From Amycolatopsis camponoti (GTDB taxonomy: Bacteria; Actinomycetota; Actinomycetes; Mycobacteriales; Pseudonocardiaceae): 64,000 nt of DNA. Made by a program: the position numbers and the translations under genes. Location: the NCBI RefSeq assembly GCF_902497555.1, contig NZ_CABVGP010000001.1:496001-560000 (forward strand), written 5' to 3'. This document shows positions 34,680 to 43,300 of this stretch, piece by piece (the stretch's first letter is position 1; the number at the start of each line of letters is the position of its first letter). Under the pieces are notes generated by a model, which was not told the DNA's origin, did not search any database, and saw nothing but the letters and a program-made list of their open reading frames with translations.

Positions 34680-35123
34680 GTGACCCGTACCGAAGGCCGG
34701 ACGGCACTCGCCGCCGCGGCGCTCGCCCTGCTCGGCGGGCTGCTCTACCTGGCCGGGCTCGTCCTGGACGTCGTCGCGCTCGTCCGGTTCCCCGGTGACG
34801 CCGGCCGGGTGGCCGTGCACGCCGCGGTGAACGCCGTGCTGGCCTCGACGCTGATGCCCGGCGGCGTCCTGCTGTCGCGCCGGCAGCCCGCCGGCCGGAT
34901 CGGCTGCATCGCCGGGAGCTCGGCGGCGCTGCTCGCGACACTGACGTCGGCGGGCCTCGCGGCCGCCGGGCTCACCTTCGCCGACCTCGGCGGTCCCGGT
35001 GACCTGGCGATGGGCGGGCTGACCGCGCTGGCTCTCGTGGCGCCGCCGGCCTTGGTCACGCTGCTGCTCGCGGTGTCCGCGCCCACCGCGCGGTGGTGCG
35101 CTGCTGAGATCCGTCCCACCTGA
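34680..35123 (+). CDS. Small four-helix membrane protein, function unknown
   Basis: 147 residues, four predicted helices (LAAAALALLGGLLYLAGLVL, VAVHAAVNAVLAST..., a Gly/Ala helix, and LTALALVAPPALVTLLLAV). GTG 34680 has no SD; TATCCT ends eight bases upstream, suggesting a leaderless transcript. No family recognised. Confidence 0.65.
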   Translation: MTRTEGRTALAAAALALLGGLLYLAGLVLDVVALVRFPGDAGRVAVHAAVNAVLASTLMPGGVLLSRRQPAGRIGCIAGSSAALLATLTSAGLAAAGLTFADLGGPGDLAMGGLTALALVAPPALVTLLLAVSAPTARWCAAEIRPT

Positions 35124-35157
35124 CGGGAATGTCGGAGCCCCGCCGTACGCTGACCCC

Positions 35158-36315
35158 ATGGTGGACGACTACTCCGTACTGGGATTCGAGACTCGCGCGA
35201 TCCACGCCGGTCAGAAGCCAGACCCCCGCACCGGCGCCGTGATCGTGCCGATCTACCAGACTTCGACCTACGCGCAGGACGGCGTGGGCGGCACCCGCGA
35301 GGGCGACTACGAGTACTCGCGCACCGCGAACCCGACCCGCTCGGCGCTGGAAGAGGCGCTGGCCTCGCTGGAAGGCGGCCGGCACGCGCTGGCCTACGCG
35401 TCCGGCATGGCGGCGTCCGACGTGGTGCTGCGCAGTACCCTGCGCCCCGGTGACCACCTCGTGCTCGGCAACGACGCGTACGGCGGCACGTTCCGCCTGA
35501 TCGACAAGGTGCTCAGCCTGTGGGGTGTCGAGCACACCGTCGCCGACCTGGCGAACCTCGACGAGGTGCGCGCGGCGATCCGGCCCGAGACGAAGCTGAT
35601 CTGGTGCGAGTCGCCGACCAACCCGATGCTCGGCATCGCCGACATAGCCGCGCTGGCGGGCGTCGCGCACGACGCCGGTGCCCGGCTGGTGGTCGACAAC
35701 ACCTTCGCGACGCCGTACCTGCAGAACCCGCTCTCGCTGGGCGCGGACATCGTGCTGCACTCGACGACGAAGTACCTCGGCGGCCACTCCGACGTCGTCG
35801 GTGGCGCGGTCATCACGAACGAGGACGAGCTGCGTGAGCAGCTGTTCTACCTGCGCAACGCCGCGGGCGCGGTGCCCGGCCCGTTCGACGCGTGGCTCAC
35901 GCTGCGCGGCATCAAGACGCTCGCCCTGCGCATGGAGCGGCACAGCGACAACGCCGAGCTGATCGTGCAGGCGCTGGTCAAGCACCCGAAGGTCGCGAAG
36001 GTCTACTACCCCGGCCTGCCGGAGCACCCGGGCCACGAGACGGCGGCCAAGCAGATGCGCCGCTTCGGTGGGATGGTGTCGTTCAGCCACGCGGACGGCG
36101 AGCAGGCGGCGCTGGAAGTCGCGTCCCGCACGAAGCTGTTCATCCTGGCCGAGTCCCTCGGCGGCATCGAGTCGCTGATCGAGCACCCGGGCAAGATGAC
36201 CCACGCGAGCACGGCGGGCTCGACGCTCCAGGTCCCGGCGGACCTGCTGCGCCTGTCGGTCGGCATCGAAGACGGCCGTGACCTGGTCGCGGACCTGCTG
36301 GCCGCCCTGGGCTGA
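35158..36315 (+). CDS. metB: Cystathionine gamma-synthase
   Basis: 385 residues of the Cys/Met-metabolism PLP family. Schiff-base Lys205 in HSTTKYLGGHSD; YEYSRTANPTR and SGMAASD motifs are intact. It joins O-acyl-homoserine with cysteine to give cystathionine, although actinobacterial enzymes may also act as cystathionine gamma-lyase. TACGCT ends six bases before the ATG with no SD (leaderless type). Orthologue of Rv1079 by family and position near cbs. Confidence 0.92.
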   Translation: MVDDYSVLGFETRAIHAGQKPDPRTGAVIVPIYQTSTYAQDGVGGTREGDYEYSRTANPTRSALEEALASLEGGRHALAYASGMAASDVVLRSTLRPGDHLVLGNDAYGGTFRLIDKVLSLWGVEHTVADLANLDEVRAAIRPETKLIWCESPTNPMLGIADIAALAGVAHDAGARLVVDNTFATPYLQNPLSLGADIVLHSTTKYLGGHSDVVGGAVITNEDELREQLFYLRNAAGAVPGPFDAWLTLRGIKTLALRMERHSDNAELIVQALVKHPKVAKVYYPGLPEHPGHETAAKQMRRFGGMVSFSHADGEQAALEVASRTKLFILAESLGGIESLIEHPGKMTHASTAGSTLQVPADLLRLSVGIEDGRDLVADLLAALG

Positions 36316-36321
36316 CGCCGC

Positions 36322-36807
36322 TCAGCGCACGTCGAGGCCGCCTCCGTGGAGGCGGTCCACGCGGAGCGTGATCACGACTCGCCGGTCTTCGACCATGTTG
36401 CGGAAGAAGGCGGCCTCGTCCTCCGGGTCCGTGAACGGCGCCTGCATCGCGAGCAGCGCCCGTCCCGTCTCGTCGCCGGGCACGGAACTGACGGGCGACA
36501 CTCCGCCGAGGCCTTCGGCGACCGCGAAGGTCAGGTGGTCCGCGCTGCTCACGTAGAGCGCCGCGCGAGGGTTGGCGGCCAGCTGGCGGACCTTGGCGCG
36601 CCCCAGGGCGGACCCGATCCGCACGACGCGCTCCGCCGGATCCCAGGCGTAGGCGATGGTCGACAGGTGCGGGTAGCCGGCCCGGTTGACCGTGGCCAGC
36701 GCGCCGAAGCTGTGCGCGCCGAGCAAGCGGCTCAGCGCCTCTTCGGTGGGCTTGGCGGGTCCGGGACCGCGGCCCGGCTCGTAGCCGGTTTCAGGTGCCT
36801 GTGTCAT
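36322..36807 (-). CDS. Pyridoxamine 5'-phosphate oxidase-like flavin/F420-binding protein
   Basis: 161 residues, split beta-barrel fold: SFGALATVNRAGYPHLSTIAYAWDP, then RAKVRQLAANPRAALYV and a helical end. The family includes FMN- and F420-dependent reductases and haem-degrading enzymes; the cofactor cannot be set from sequence by eye. ATG 36807 is preferred; ATG 36819 is an alternative, neither with a good SD. Its 3' end lies six bases from the metB stop. Confidence 0.8.
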   Translation of the reverse strand: MTQAPETGYEPGRGPGPAKPTEEALSRLLGAHSFGALATVNRAGYPHLSTIAYAWDPAERVVRIGSALGRAKVRQLAANPRAALYVSSADHLTFAVAEGLGGVSPVSSVPGDETGRALLAMQAPFTDPEDEAAFFRNMVEDRRVVITLRVDRLHGGGLDVR

Positions 36808-36913
36808 GCGCTTGATCATCGGGGACCGGCGGAGGCCGCGGAAGAAGGCACTTTCCTGTCCCAGGGGCACATCGGGGTAACAACCCTGGTCACGGACGCG
36901 AGCCCGCCGCGGC

Positions 36914-37186
36914 TCAGGGGTTGTAGTTGCCGTGCACGACGCCGCCCGACTTCGGGGTGCCCGTCGCCGGCAGGGTGGCGCCGTCCACGCAGCCACCGAC
37001 CAGCTCGACGTGGCTGTCGTGGCGGATGTACTGGGCCGGCGACCCGCAGGACGCGCTGTCGACCGTGAAGAACGCGGCACCGGTCAGCGCGACCGCCGAG
37101 GCCACGCCGATCACCAGCGGGAGCAGGCCGGCCGACCGGGTCGCGCGGCTCCGTCGAGCGGCGTCCGCGTCGTTCCCCCGTGCCAT
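36914..37186 (-). CDS. Small membrane-anchored exported protein
   Basis: 90 residues. A basic N-terminus, one hydrophobic helix (about 20-42), then an extracytoplasmic part with two Cys (Cys47, Cys66) and a Gly/Asn-rich end. GGGAG precedes ATG 37186. No family recognised. Confidence 0.6.
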   Translation of the reverse strand: MARGNDADAARRSRATRSAGLLPLVIGVASAVALTGAAFFTVDSASCGSPAQYIRHDSHVELVGGCVDGATLPATGTPKSGGVVHGNYNP

Positions 37187-37281
37187 GGTTGCTCCCTGTT
37201 TACCGTGCGTTGACACGCCCCAGGGTACCCGGCTCCCCGCCCTGTCAACCTGTGGAGTTCCTGAGTGGCATCATCCGGGCC

Positions 37282-38484
37282 ATGGAACTCGTGACCATCG
37301 AGCGGATCCAGGCCGCCCGGGAACTCCTACGCGGAGTAACCCGGGTGACGCCGATGGAGCACGCGCGCGACCTGCGCCGGCTCCACGGCGGTCCGGTGCA
37401 CCTGAAGTGCGAAAACCTGCAGCGCACCGGGTCGTTCAAGATCCGCGGCGCCTACACCCGCATCCACGGCCTGAGCCAGGCCGAACGCGAACGCGGGGTC
37501 GTCGCGGCCAGCGCCGGCAACCACGCGCAGGGCGTCGCGCTCGCGTCGTCGCTGCTCGGCGCCAAGTCCACCGTCTTCATGCCGCTGCGGGCGCCGCTGC
37601 CGAAGCTCGCCGCCACCCGCGGGTACGGCGCCGACGTCCACCTCCACGGCGCGCTGCTGGAGGAGACCCTCGCCGCGGCGATCGAGTTCGGCGAGCGGAC
37701 CGGGGCGGTGTTCATCCACCCCTTCGACCACCCGGACGTCATCGCCGGCCAGGGCACCGTCGGCCTCGAGATCCTCGAGCAGGTGCCGGGCGTGAAGACG
37801 ATCCTGGTCGCGACCGGCGGCGGCGGGCTGGTCGGCGGGGTCGCGTCGGCGGTGAAGGCGGTGCGCCCGGACGTCCGCGTCGTCGGCGTGCAGGCCGAGG
37901 AGGCGGCGGCGTACCCGCCGTCGCTGGCCAAGGGCGCGCCGGTGCGGCTGAGCTCGACCTCGACGATGGCCGACGGGATCGCGGTCGGCGAGCCCGGCCT
38001 GGTCAGCTTCGCGCACGTCGCGTCGCTGGTCGACGACGTCGTGACGGTTTCCGAGCAGTCCCTCTCCCGCGCGGTGCTGCTCTGCCTGGAACGCCGCAAG
38101 CTGGTGGTGGAGCCGGCCGGCGCGGCGACGGTCGCGGCGCTGCTGCAGCACCCCGGCATCTTCGAGCCCCCGGTGGTGGCGATCCTCTCGGGCGGCAACG
38201 TCGACCCGGTGCTGCTCCTGCAGATCATCCAGCACGGCATGACGGCCGGCGGCCGCTACCTGCGCCTCCACCTGCGGGTCCCGGACCGCCCGGGTTCGCT
38301 CGTGGGCGTGCTTTCCCGCGTGAGCGAGCTGGGCGCCAACGTGCTCGACGTCGAACACTCCCGGATCTCCGGCAGCCTCGACCTCGGCGAGGCGGATATC
38401 GTCCTGGCGCTCGAAACCCGCGGTCCCGAGCATTGCAAGGACCTCGAAGTCGCGTTGACGGACGCGGGTTACACGGTTGTTTGA
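37282..38484 (+). CDS. ilvA: Threonine ammonia-lyase
   Basis: 400 residues. Fold-type II PLP enzyme with Lys53 (GSFKIRG), SAGNHAQG and the glycine loop GGGGLVGG; a C-terminal ACT domain (about 325-400, LHLRVPDRPGSLVGVL). It deaminates threonine to 2-oxobutyrate for isoleucine synthesis. The single short ACT domain is like the actinobacterial ~400-residue form rather than the 514-residue E. coli IlvA. No SD seen. Confidence 0.9.
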   Translation: MELVTIERIQAARELLRGVTRVTPMEHARDLRRLHGGPVHLKCENLQRTGSFKIRGAYTRIHGLSQAERERGVVAASAGNHAQGVALASSLLGAKSTVFMPLRAPLPKLAATRGYGADVHLHGALLEETLAAAIEFGERTGAVFIHPFDHPDVIAGQGTVGLEILEQVPGVKTILVATGGGGLVGGVASAVKAVRPDVRVVGVQAEEAAAYPPSLAKGAPVRLSSTSTMADGIAVGEPGLVSFAHVASLVDDVVTVSEQSLSRAVLLCLERRKLVVEPAGAATVAALLQHPGIFEPPVVAILSGGNVDPVLLLQIIQHGMTAGGRYLRLHLRVPDRPGSLVGVLSRVSELGANVLDVEHSRISGSLDLGEADIVLALETRGPEHCKDLEVALTDAGYTVV

Positions 38485-38493
38485 GGCGCTCTT

Positions 38494-38539
38494 CGGGGGT
38501 TCCGGGTGGCGGAGCCCCCGGCCCGGGGCGGAGCCCCGG
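38494..38539. terminator. Two consecutive terminator hairpins
   Basis: CGGGGGTTCCG/CGGAGCCCCCG (38494-38520, one G-U pair, five-base loop) followed by CCGGGGC-GGA-GCCCCGG (38523-38539). They separate ilvA from the convergent immunity gene and probably end both transcripts. Confidence 0.7.
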
Positions 38540-38542
38540 ATG

Positions 38543-39376
38543 TCACAGCGTTTCCCCGGTGATCGCCGCGAGGGCCAGGTCCTTCGCCGGCTCGGGGACG
38601 TCCGACGGTGCGGTGAAGCGGCGGGCCCGGATGTGGGCGACCAGGTCCGGGTCCGGCGGCACCCCGTGCTCGCGCAGGTAGTACGCCACCGCGCCGGGCC
38701 ACGCCCAGGCGCCGTCGGTGCGGAAGTTCATCGGCACCGCGTCCGTGCGGTCCGGCGCGAACGCGTCCGGGCCGTTGCTGCGCGAGGCCAGGATGACCGG
38801 GGCCGCGTCGAGGTACGCCAGCACCCGTTCGATCTCCGCCGGGACGAGCGGCCGGCGCCGGACGAGCGGCTTGCCCGACGCGTCGACGCCGTCGTAGATC
38901 CGCGGGGTGCGGACCTCTCCGCCGGCGACCGGCGGGGTCAGGCCGGCACGCTCACGCAGCCAGCCCGGGACGTGCTCGTCGGCGCGCGGGAAGAAGCGCA
39001 GCTCGTCCTGGAACCCGATCGGCGGCGGCTGCTGCCGGAACGGCGGTTCGAGGTCCGGCCGCACGAAGTCGACGTCGGGCGGCTGCGCCGGCGCGAACAC
39101 GAAGATCGCGCCCAGCCAGGTGCCGAGTCCGGGCTGGTACATGCCCGACCGCAGCACCCCGAGCAGCCGCACCGCTTCCGGGTGCGGCTGGGCCGGCCGG
39201 GGCAGGCCGTCCGGGCCGGTCACCAGCAGTTCGGTTTCGACGTGCCGTCCGGCGGCGCGGTGTTCGACGCGCAGCTGCTGCCACCCCGGCGGCACCTGCG
39301 CCGTCAGCACCGCGCCGATCTGCCGGACGATCTCCTGCTGCTGGTCCGGGCGCAGCGGCCCCGGTGGCTGGCTCAC
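38543..39376 (-). CDS. YezG-like immunity protein with extra C-terminal domain
   Basis: 277 residues. Residues 1-145 share with the two upstream genes the segments SGMYQPGLGTWLGAIFVFAP, PPF...DELRFFPRADEHVPGWLR, the pattern of YezG/DUF600 immunity proteins. Residues 150-277 add a second domain (FAPDRTDAVPMNFRTDGAW, GAVAYYLREHG) found in other actinobacterial proteins; I cannot name its function. GTG 39376 has GGAGGGG seven bases upstream. Last gene of the toxin operon. Confidence 0.7.
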   Translation of the reverse strand: MSQPPGPLRPDQQQEIVRQIGAVLTAQVPPGWQQLRVEHRAAGRHVETELLVTGPDGLPRPAQPHPEAVRLLGVLRSGMYQPGLGTWLGAIFVFAPAQPPDVDFVRPDLEPPFRQQPPPIGFQDELRFFPRADEHVPGWLRERAGLTPPVAGGEVRTPRIYDGVDASGKPLVRRRPLVPAEIERVLAYLDAAPVILASRSNGPDAFAPDRTDAVPMNFRTDGAWAWPGAVAYYLREHGVPPDPDLVAHIRARRFTAPSDVPEPAKDLALAAITGETL

Positions 39377-39405
39377 GGTTCATCCCCTCCGGTTCGCTCA
39401 GCGGC

Positions 39406-39828
39406 TCACGACGGGAGCTTCGCCCGGAACCAGTCCGGCATGTTCTCCGGCGCACGCGGGAAGCGCTCCTGGTCCAACGCGTACTGCTCCGGGGCCGCGG
39501 GCGTCGGGAACGGCGGCTCTTCGTCCCGGTTGAAGCGCACCTGGTACCGGTCGGGCCGGTCGATCACCATGTCCATCGAGTACCACGTGCCGAGGCCGTC
39601 GGCGTACATCCCGCGACGCAGCTTCGAAAGCGGCTTGGACAGCTCCCGCGGCGCCGGCACCTGCTGCCGAGTGCCGTTCTCCAGCGTCGCGGCCATGCCG
39701 ACGCTGGCGTGCTTGCCGACGGACATGAACTCGAAGAACAGCCGCTGCCAGTTCGGCGGCGCCGCTTCGATGAGCGTTTTCGCGATCTCGCCGAGCAGTT
39801 CGTTCTGCTCGATCGGGTTCAGCGTCAT
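39406..39828 (-). CDS. YezG-like immunity protein
   Basis: 140 residues, single domain. RRGMYADGLGTWYSMDMVIDRP, RFNRDEEPPF and ERFPRAPENMPDWFR align with both neighbours. YezG-type proteins neutralise non-specific nuclease toxins of the LXG/WXG class (known for Bacillus YeeF-YezG). It lies 54 bases after the first immunity gene, with GGAGG upstream of ATG 39828. Confidence 0.75.
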   Translation of the reverse strand: MTLNPIEQNELLGEIAKTLIEAAPPNWQRLFFEFMSVGKHASVGMAATLENGTRQQVPAPRELSKPLSKLRRGMYADGLGTWYSMDMVIDRPDRYQVRFNRDEEPPFPTPAAPEQYALDQERFPRAPENMPDWFRAKLPS

Positions 39829-39882
39829 GCGGTCCGGTCCTCCGTTTTTCGTTCACCGGTGCGAAGTTTCGTCGATCCGACC

Positions 39883-40320
39883 CTAGTCTTCCGGTGCGGG
39901 CACCATGGCCGCCGCGTCGGCGAGCACCCGGCGCAGCCACTCCGGGATCCACTCGTCCGCGCGCGGGAACGCCGCGAGGTCGCGCGCGAACGCCACCGGC
40001 GGGAGCTCCGGGAACCACCGCGGGTCCTGGTCGTAGTTGAACGTGGCCTCCGGCTCTTCGCCCGCGCGCAGCAGGAAGGCCGCGGAGAACCAGGTGCCGC
40101 GCCCCGGCTGGTACATCGCCTCGCGCAGCGCCGCGAGCAGGTTCGTCACCGCGGGCGGGGCGACCTCGGGTGAGCTGCCGTCGGTCATGACGACCGTCAG
40201 TTCCGTCTGGTACGCCACGACGGTCGCCCAGACCCGGAACGTCGCGTGCCGCCACTTCGGCGGCAGCACCCGCTCGACGGCGTCGAAGATCTGCGGGATC
40301 AGCTCATCAGGGCTCGCCAT
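39883..40320 (-). CDS. YezG-like immunity protein, coupled to the toxin gene
   Basis: 145 residues. The ATG lies inside the 3' end of the toxin gene (14-base overlap), the usual arrangement of a cognate immunity gene. Shared segments: REAMYQPGRGTWFSAAFLL, FNYDQDPRWFPEL, AAFPRADEWIPEWLR. Acidic, soluble, without signal peptide, so it should act in the cytoplasm on the nuclease domain. Confidence 0.8.
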   Translation of the reverse strand: MASPDELIPQIFDAVERVLPPKWRHATFRVWATVVAYQTELTVVMTDGSSPEVAPPAVTNLLAALREAMYQPGRGTWFSAAFLLRAGEEPEATFNYDQDPRWFPELPPVAFARDLAAFPRADEWIPEWLRRVLADAAAMVPAPED

Positions 40321-43300
40321 AACGCCTCACCGTCGCGTTGGGGTCGATGTTCTCCGGCACGTTGACGAACACCCTCTCGTACACGCGGGAAACCCGTTCA
40401 CCCGTCGCCGGGTCGACCTCGGTGACCCGCCACCGCATGACGTCCTCTTCGGACAGACCGTCGGCCCGCCGCGGCGTGCTCACCTGCAGCAGCTCGACCT
40501 CCCGGTCGGGCGGGTTGTGGTAGGCGGCGAGCTGTTCCTCCTGGCGCCGCCAGGTTTCCGGCGGGTCCCAGCCGTCGCGCGCGTGCCCGCTGTTCGACGC
40601 GGCCATCTGCCCGTGCATGTTGCCGTAGCCCGGCGCGCCGCCGGCTTCGGTCGCGATGAGGTGACCGCCCGCCCACCGGACTTCGCCGTGGTTCGGGTCC
40701 CCCCGGTAGGCGTTCTGGCCTTCGTGCCCGGCCCGGCCCTGACCGGTGTACTTGCCGCCGGCGTCGCGGAAGTCCTCGTTCGACGGGCCGTAGTGCGGTT
40801 GGCCGGTGGCCGCGTCCGTCTGGCCACGGCTGTCCGTGTGGTAGTCGAGCTTCTTCGACGGGTCGTTGAAGTTGTCGACGCGGTAGTGGCAGTCGGGCAG
40901 CAGCGGGTAGTTGAAGTCCGGGTTCGCTGGCAGCTTGACGCCCTCGGGCGTCCGGCCGCCGCCGGGGCTGCACTCCACCCACTTGATCTTGCCTTCGGCG
41001 TCGGTGTAGAAGCGCGTCTCGGACGCGATGTCGCCGCCCCGGGTCCGGTTGACCACGTGGTATTCGGTGTTCGGCGTCAGCTCGACCCCGGCCAGCACCT
41101 TGGGGTGGGTGGGCACCGGCGTCGAGAAGTCGCCCGGCTCCGTGCGGTCCCGCGGGCGCGGCCCGGACTCGATCGTCTGCGGCGAATCCGGCGGCCGGTG
41201 GTACGGGTTGTCCGGCGAGTCGTGCGGGTGCTCGCTCCCCGGCCGGTCGTAGTTGACGAACTTGTCGTCGTACGTCGGGTCCGAGCGGGGGACCTCGTGC
41301 TGGTCCCAGGTGCTGCTGTCGAAGAGTTCTTCGTCGTCTTCGTCCGCGTGGGAGGGCGACCCGTCGTCGTCGCCGTCGCCCCGGTGGCGGGCGCTGTCCG
41401 CGTCGACGTCGTGCTGGTCGCCGTGGTGCGAATCCGGCGCGAAGCCGTCGTCGCCCGCCCGGTGCGTCGAACCGTCCGGGTGGTGGGTGTTCCACTCGCC
41501 GTCCGGCGGGATGCGGGGGCGCATGCGGCCGTCGGGGCCGATTTCGTAGTCGGAGGAGAAAACGCGGCCGTGCGAGTCCGTCCAGGCCGGCTTCGTCGGG
41601 GCCATGACCTCGGTGTCGAGCTCGCGCGAAAGCCGGTGCGCGAAGTCGTTGGAGCCGGCGTCGCAGCCGATCAGGCGGACCGGCCGGCCGTCGTAGTCGC
41701 CGTTGCGGCGCAGGATGTCCGCGAACTCCTCCGGCGTGTAGAGCCGGTCGCCGATGCGGGCGTGACCGTCCGGGGTGACGTGCACGTCCACGGTGTAGCG
41801 GCCGTCCGGGTCGGGCTGCACGCGGTGCGGCAGGTCGCCCATTTCGGGGTCGCCGGCGTGGTACGAGCTGCCCGACGGCGTGCTTTCGGAGTGCCGGGCG
41901 TTGACCTCGTCGGGGGTCAGCGGCTCGTTGTGGTGCGGGGTGCCGCCGTCGGGGTCGTGATGGCCGGGGCCGTCGTGGGGACCGTTTTCGTGCGGGCGGG
42001 TGCCCGGCGCGTGGGTGCCCGGCGCGTGGGTGTCGGGTGCGTGCGTGCCAGGTGCGTGCGTGCCGGGGCCGAAGCCGCGGGCCGCGGGGGCGGGTGCGTC
42101 CGGCGTGCGCGGACGGCCGCCGCCGGGCAGGTCGCCGCCGGTGCGGGGCCGGCCGGGCGCGTCGACGTGCGGGCTGTGCGCGCCCGGGCTGCCCGGGGTG
42201 CCGGTCCAGCCGCCACCGCCGGTGCGCGGGGAACCACCGCCGAGGCCGCCGCCGCCGGCGGGTCCGCCACCGGGCGGCATGCCACCGCCGCCGCCCATCA
42301 TCGGCGCGCCACCCTGCGCCGGGACGGAGGCGCCGTCGCCACCGCGTGGAGAGGGGACCGCGCCGGGTTCACCGGTGCGCGGAGCGGTGGGCGCGGTACC
42401 GCTGGCGGAGGTGGTGCCCTCGGCCCGCGGCGGCGTGGCGCTGCTGGGCGTCTCGGTGTCGGGGTGCGAGCCGCCGTCCCCACCACGGGACGGCGAGCCG
42501 CCACCGGTCTGCGCGGGCGTGCTGTCGGTGCCGCGGGTGGGTGAGGGGCTGGTGTCGCCGGTGTGCGACGGCGTGCTGTCGGTGCCTCGGGTGGGTGAGG
42601 GGCTGGTGTCACCCACGTGGGACGGGGTGCTGTCGCTGCCCCGGGTGGGCGAAGGACTGCTGTCGCCGGCCCGCGACGGTGCGTTGTCCCCGGCGTGCGA
42701 AGGCGTGCTGTCCGCGCCACGAGTCGGCGAAGGGCTGGTGTCCCCGGTGTGCGACGGGGTGCTGTCGCTGCCTCGTGTGGGCGACGGGCTGCTGTCACCC
42801 GCGTGGGACGGGGTGCTGTCGGCGCCGCGGGCAGGCGACGGGCTGCTGTCGCCCGTGTGCGAGGGCGTGCTGTCGGCGCCGCGGGTAGGCGAAGGACTGC
42901 CGTCGCCCGAAGGCGATCGAGTCGGCGAAGGGCTCGAATCGCCCGCGCGCGAAGGAGAACTGTCGCCGGTGTGCGCGGAAGAACCGTCCCCGGTGTGCGA
43001 CGGCGAGTTGTCACCCGAGGGCGAACCATCCCCGTCCCCGGTGCGCGACGGCGAGCTGTCCCCGTCCGGCGAACCGGATCCCTCCCGGCTCGAGCTCCGG
43101 CGGGATCCCGGATCCGTGTTCATCGGATCGGAACTCGGCGAATCCCCGTCGGTGTGACCGGCGTCGCCCGAGTTTTCCCCGCTGTGCGAGGAATCCCCGT
43201 CGCCGCTGTGGGAACCGTCGGCGCCGTCCCCGCCGTGGGCGCGGGTGTGGACCCCGCCGCCCTCCTTGGGGACCTTGTGGACGAAACCGCCTTCCTTGAC

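Noticed and set aside
42509..42931. CRISPR-like array because of regularly spaced repeats
   Set aside because: Units are contiguous in-frame 54-base coding repeats without unique spacers.
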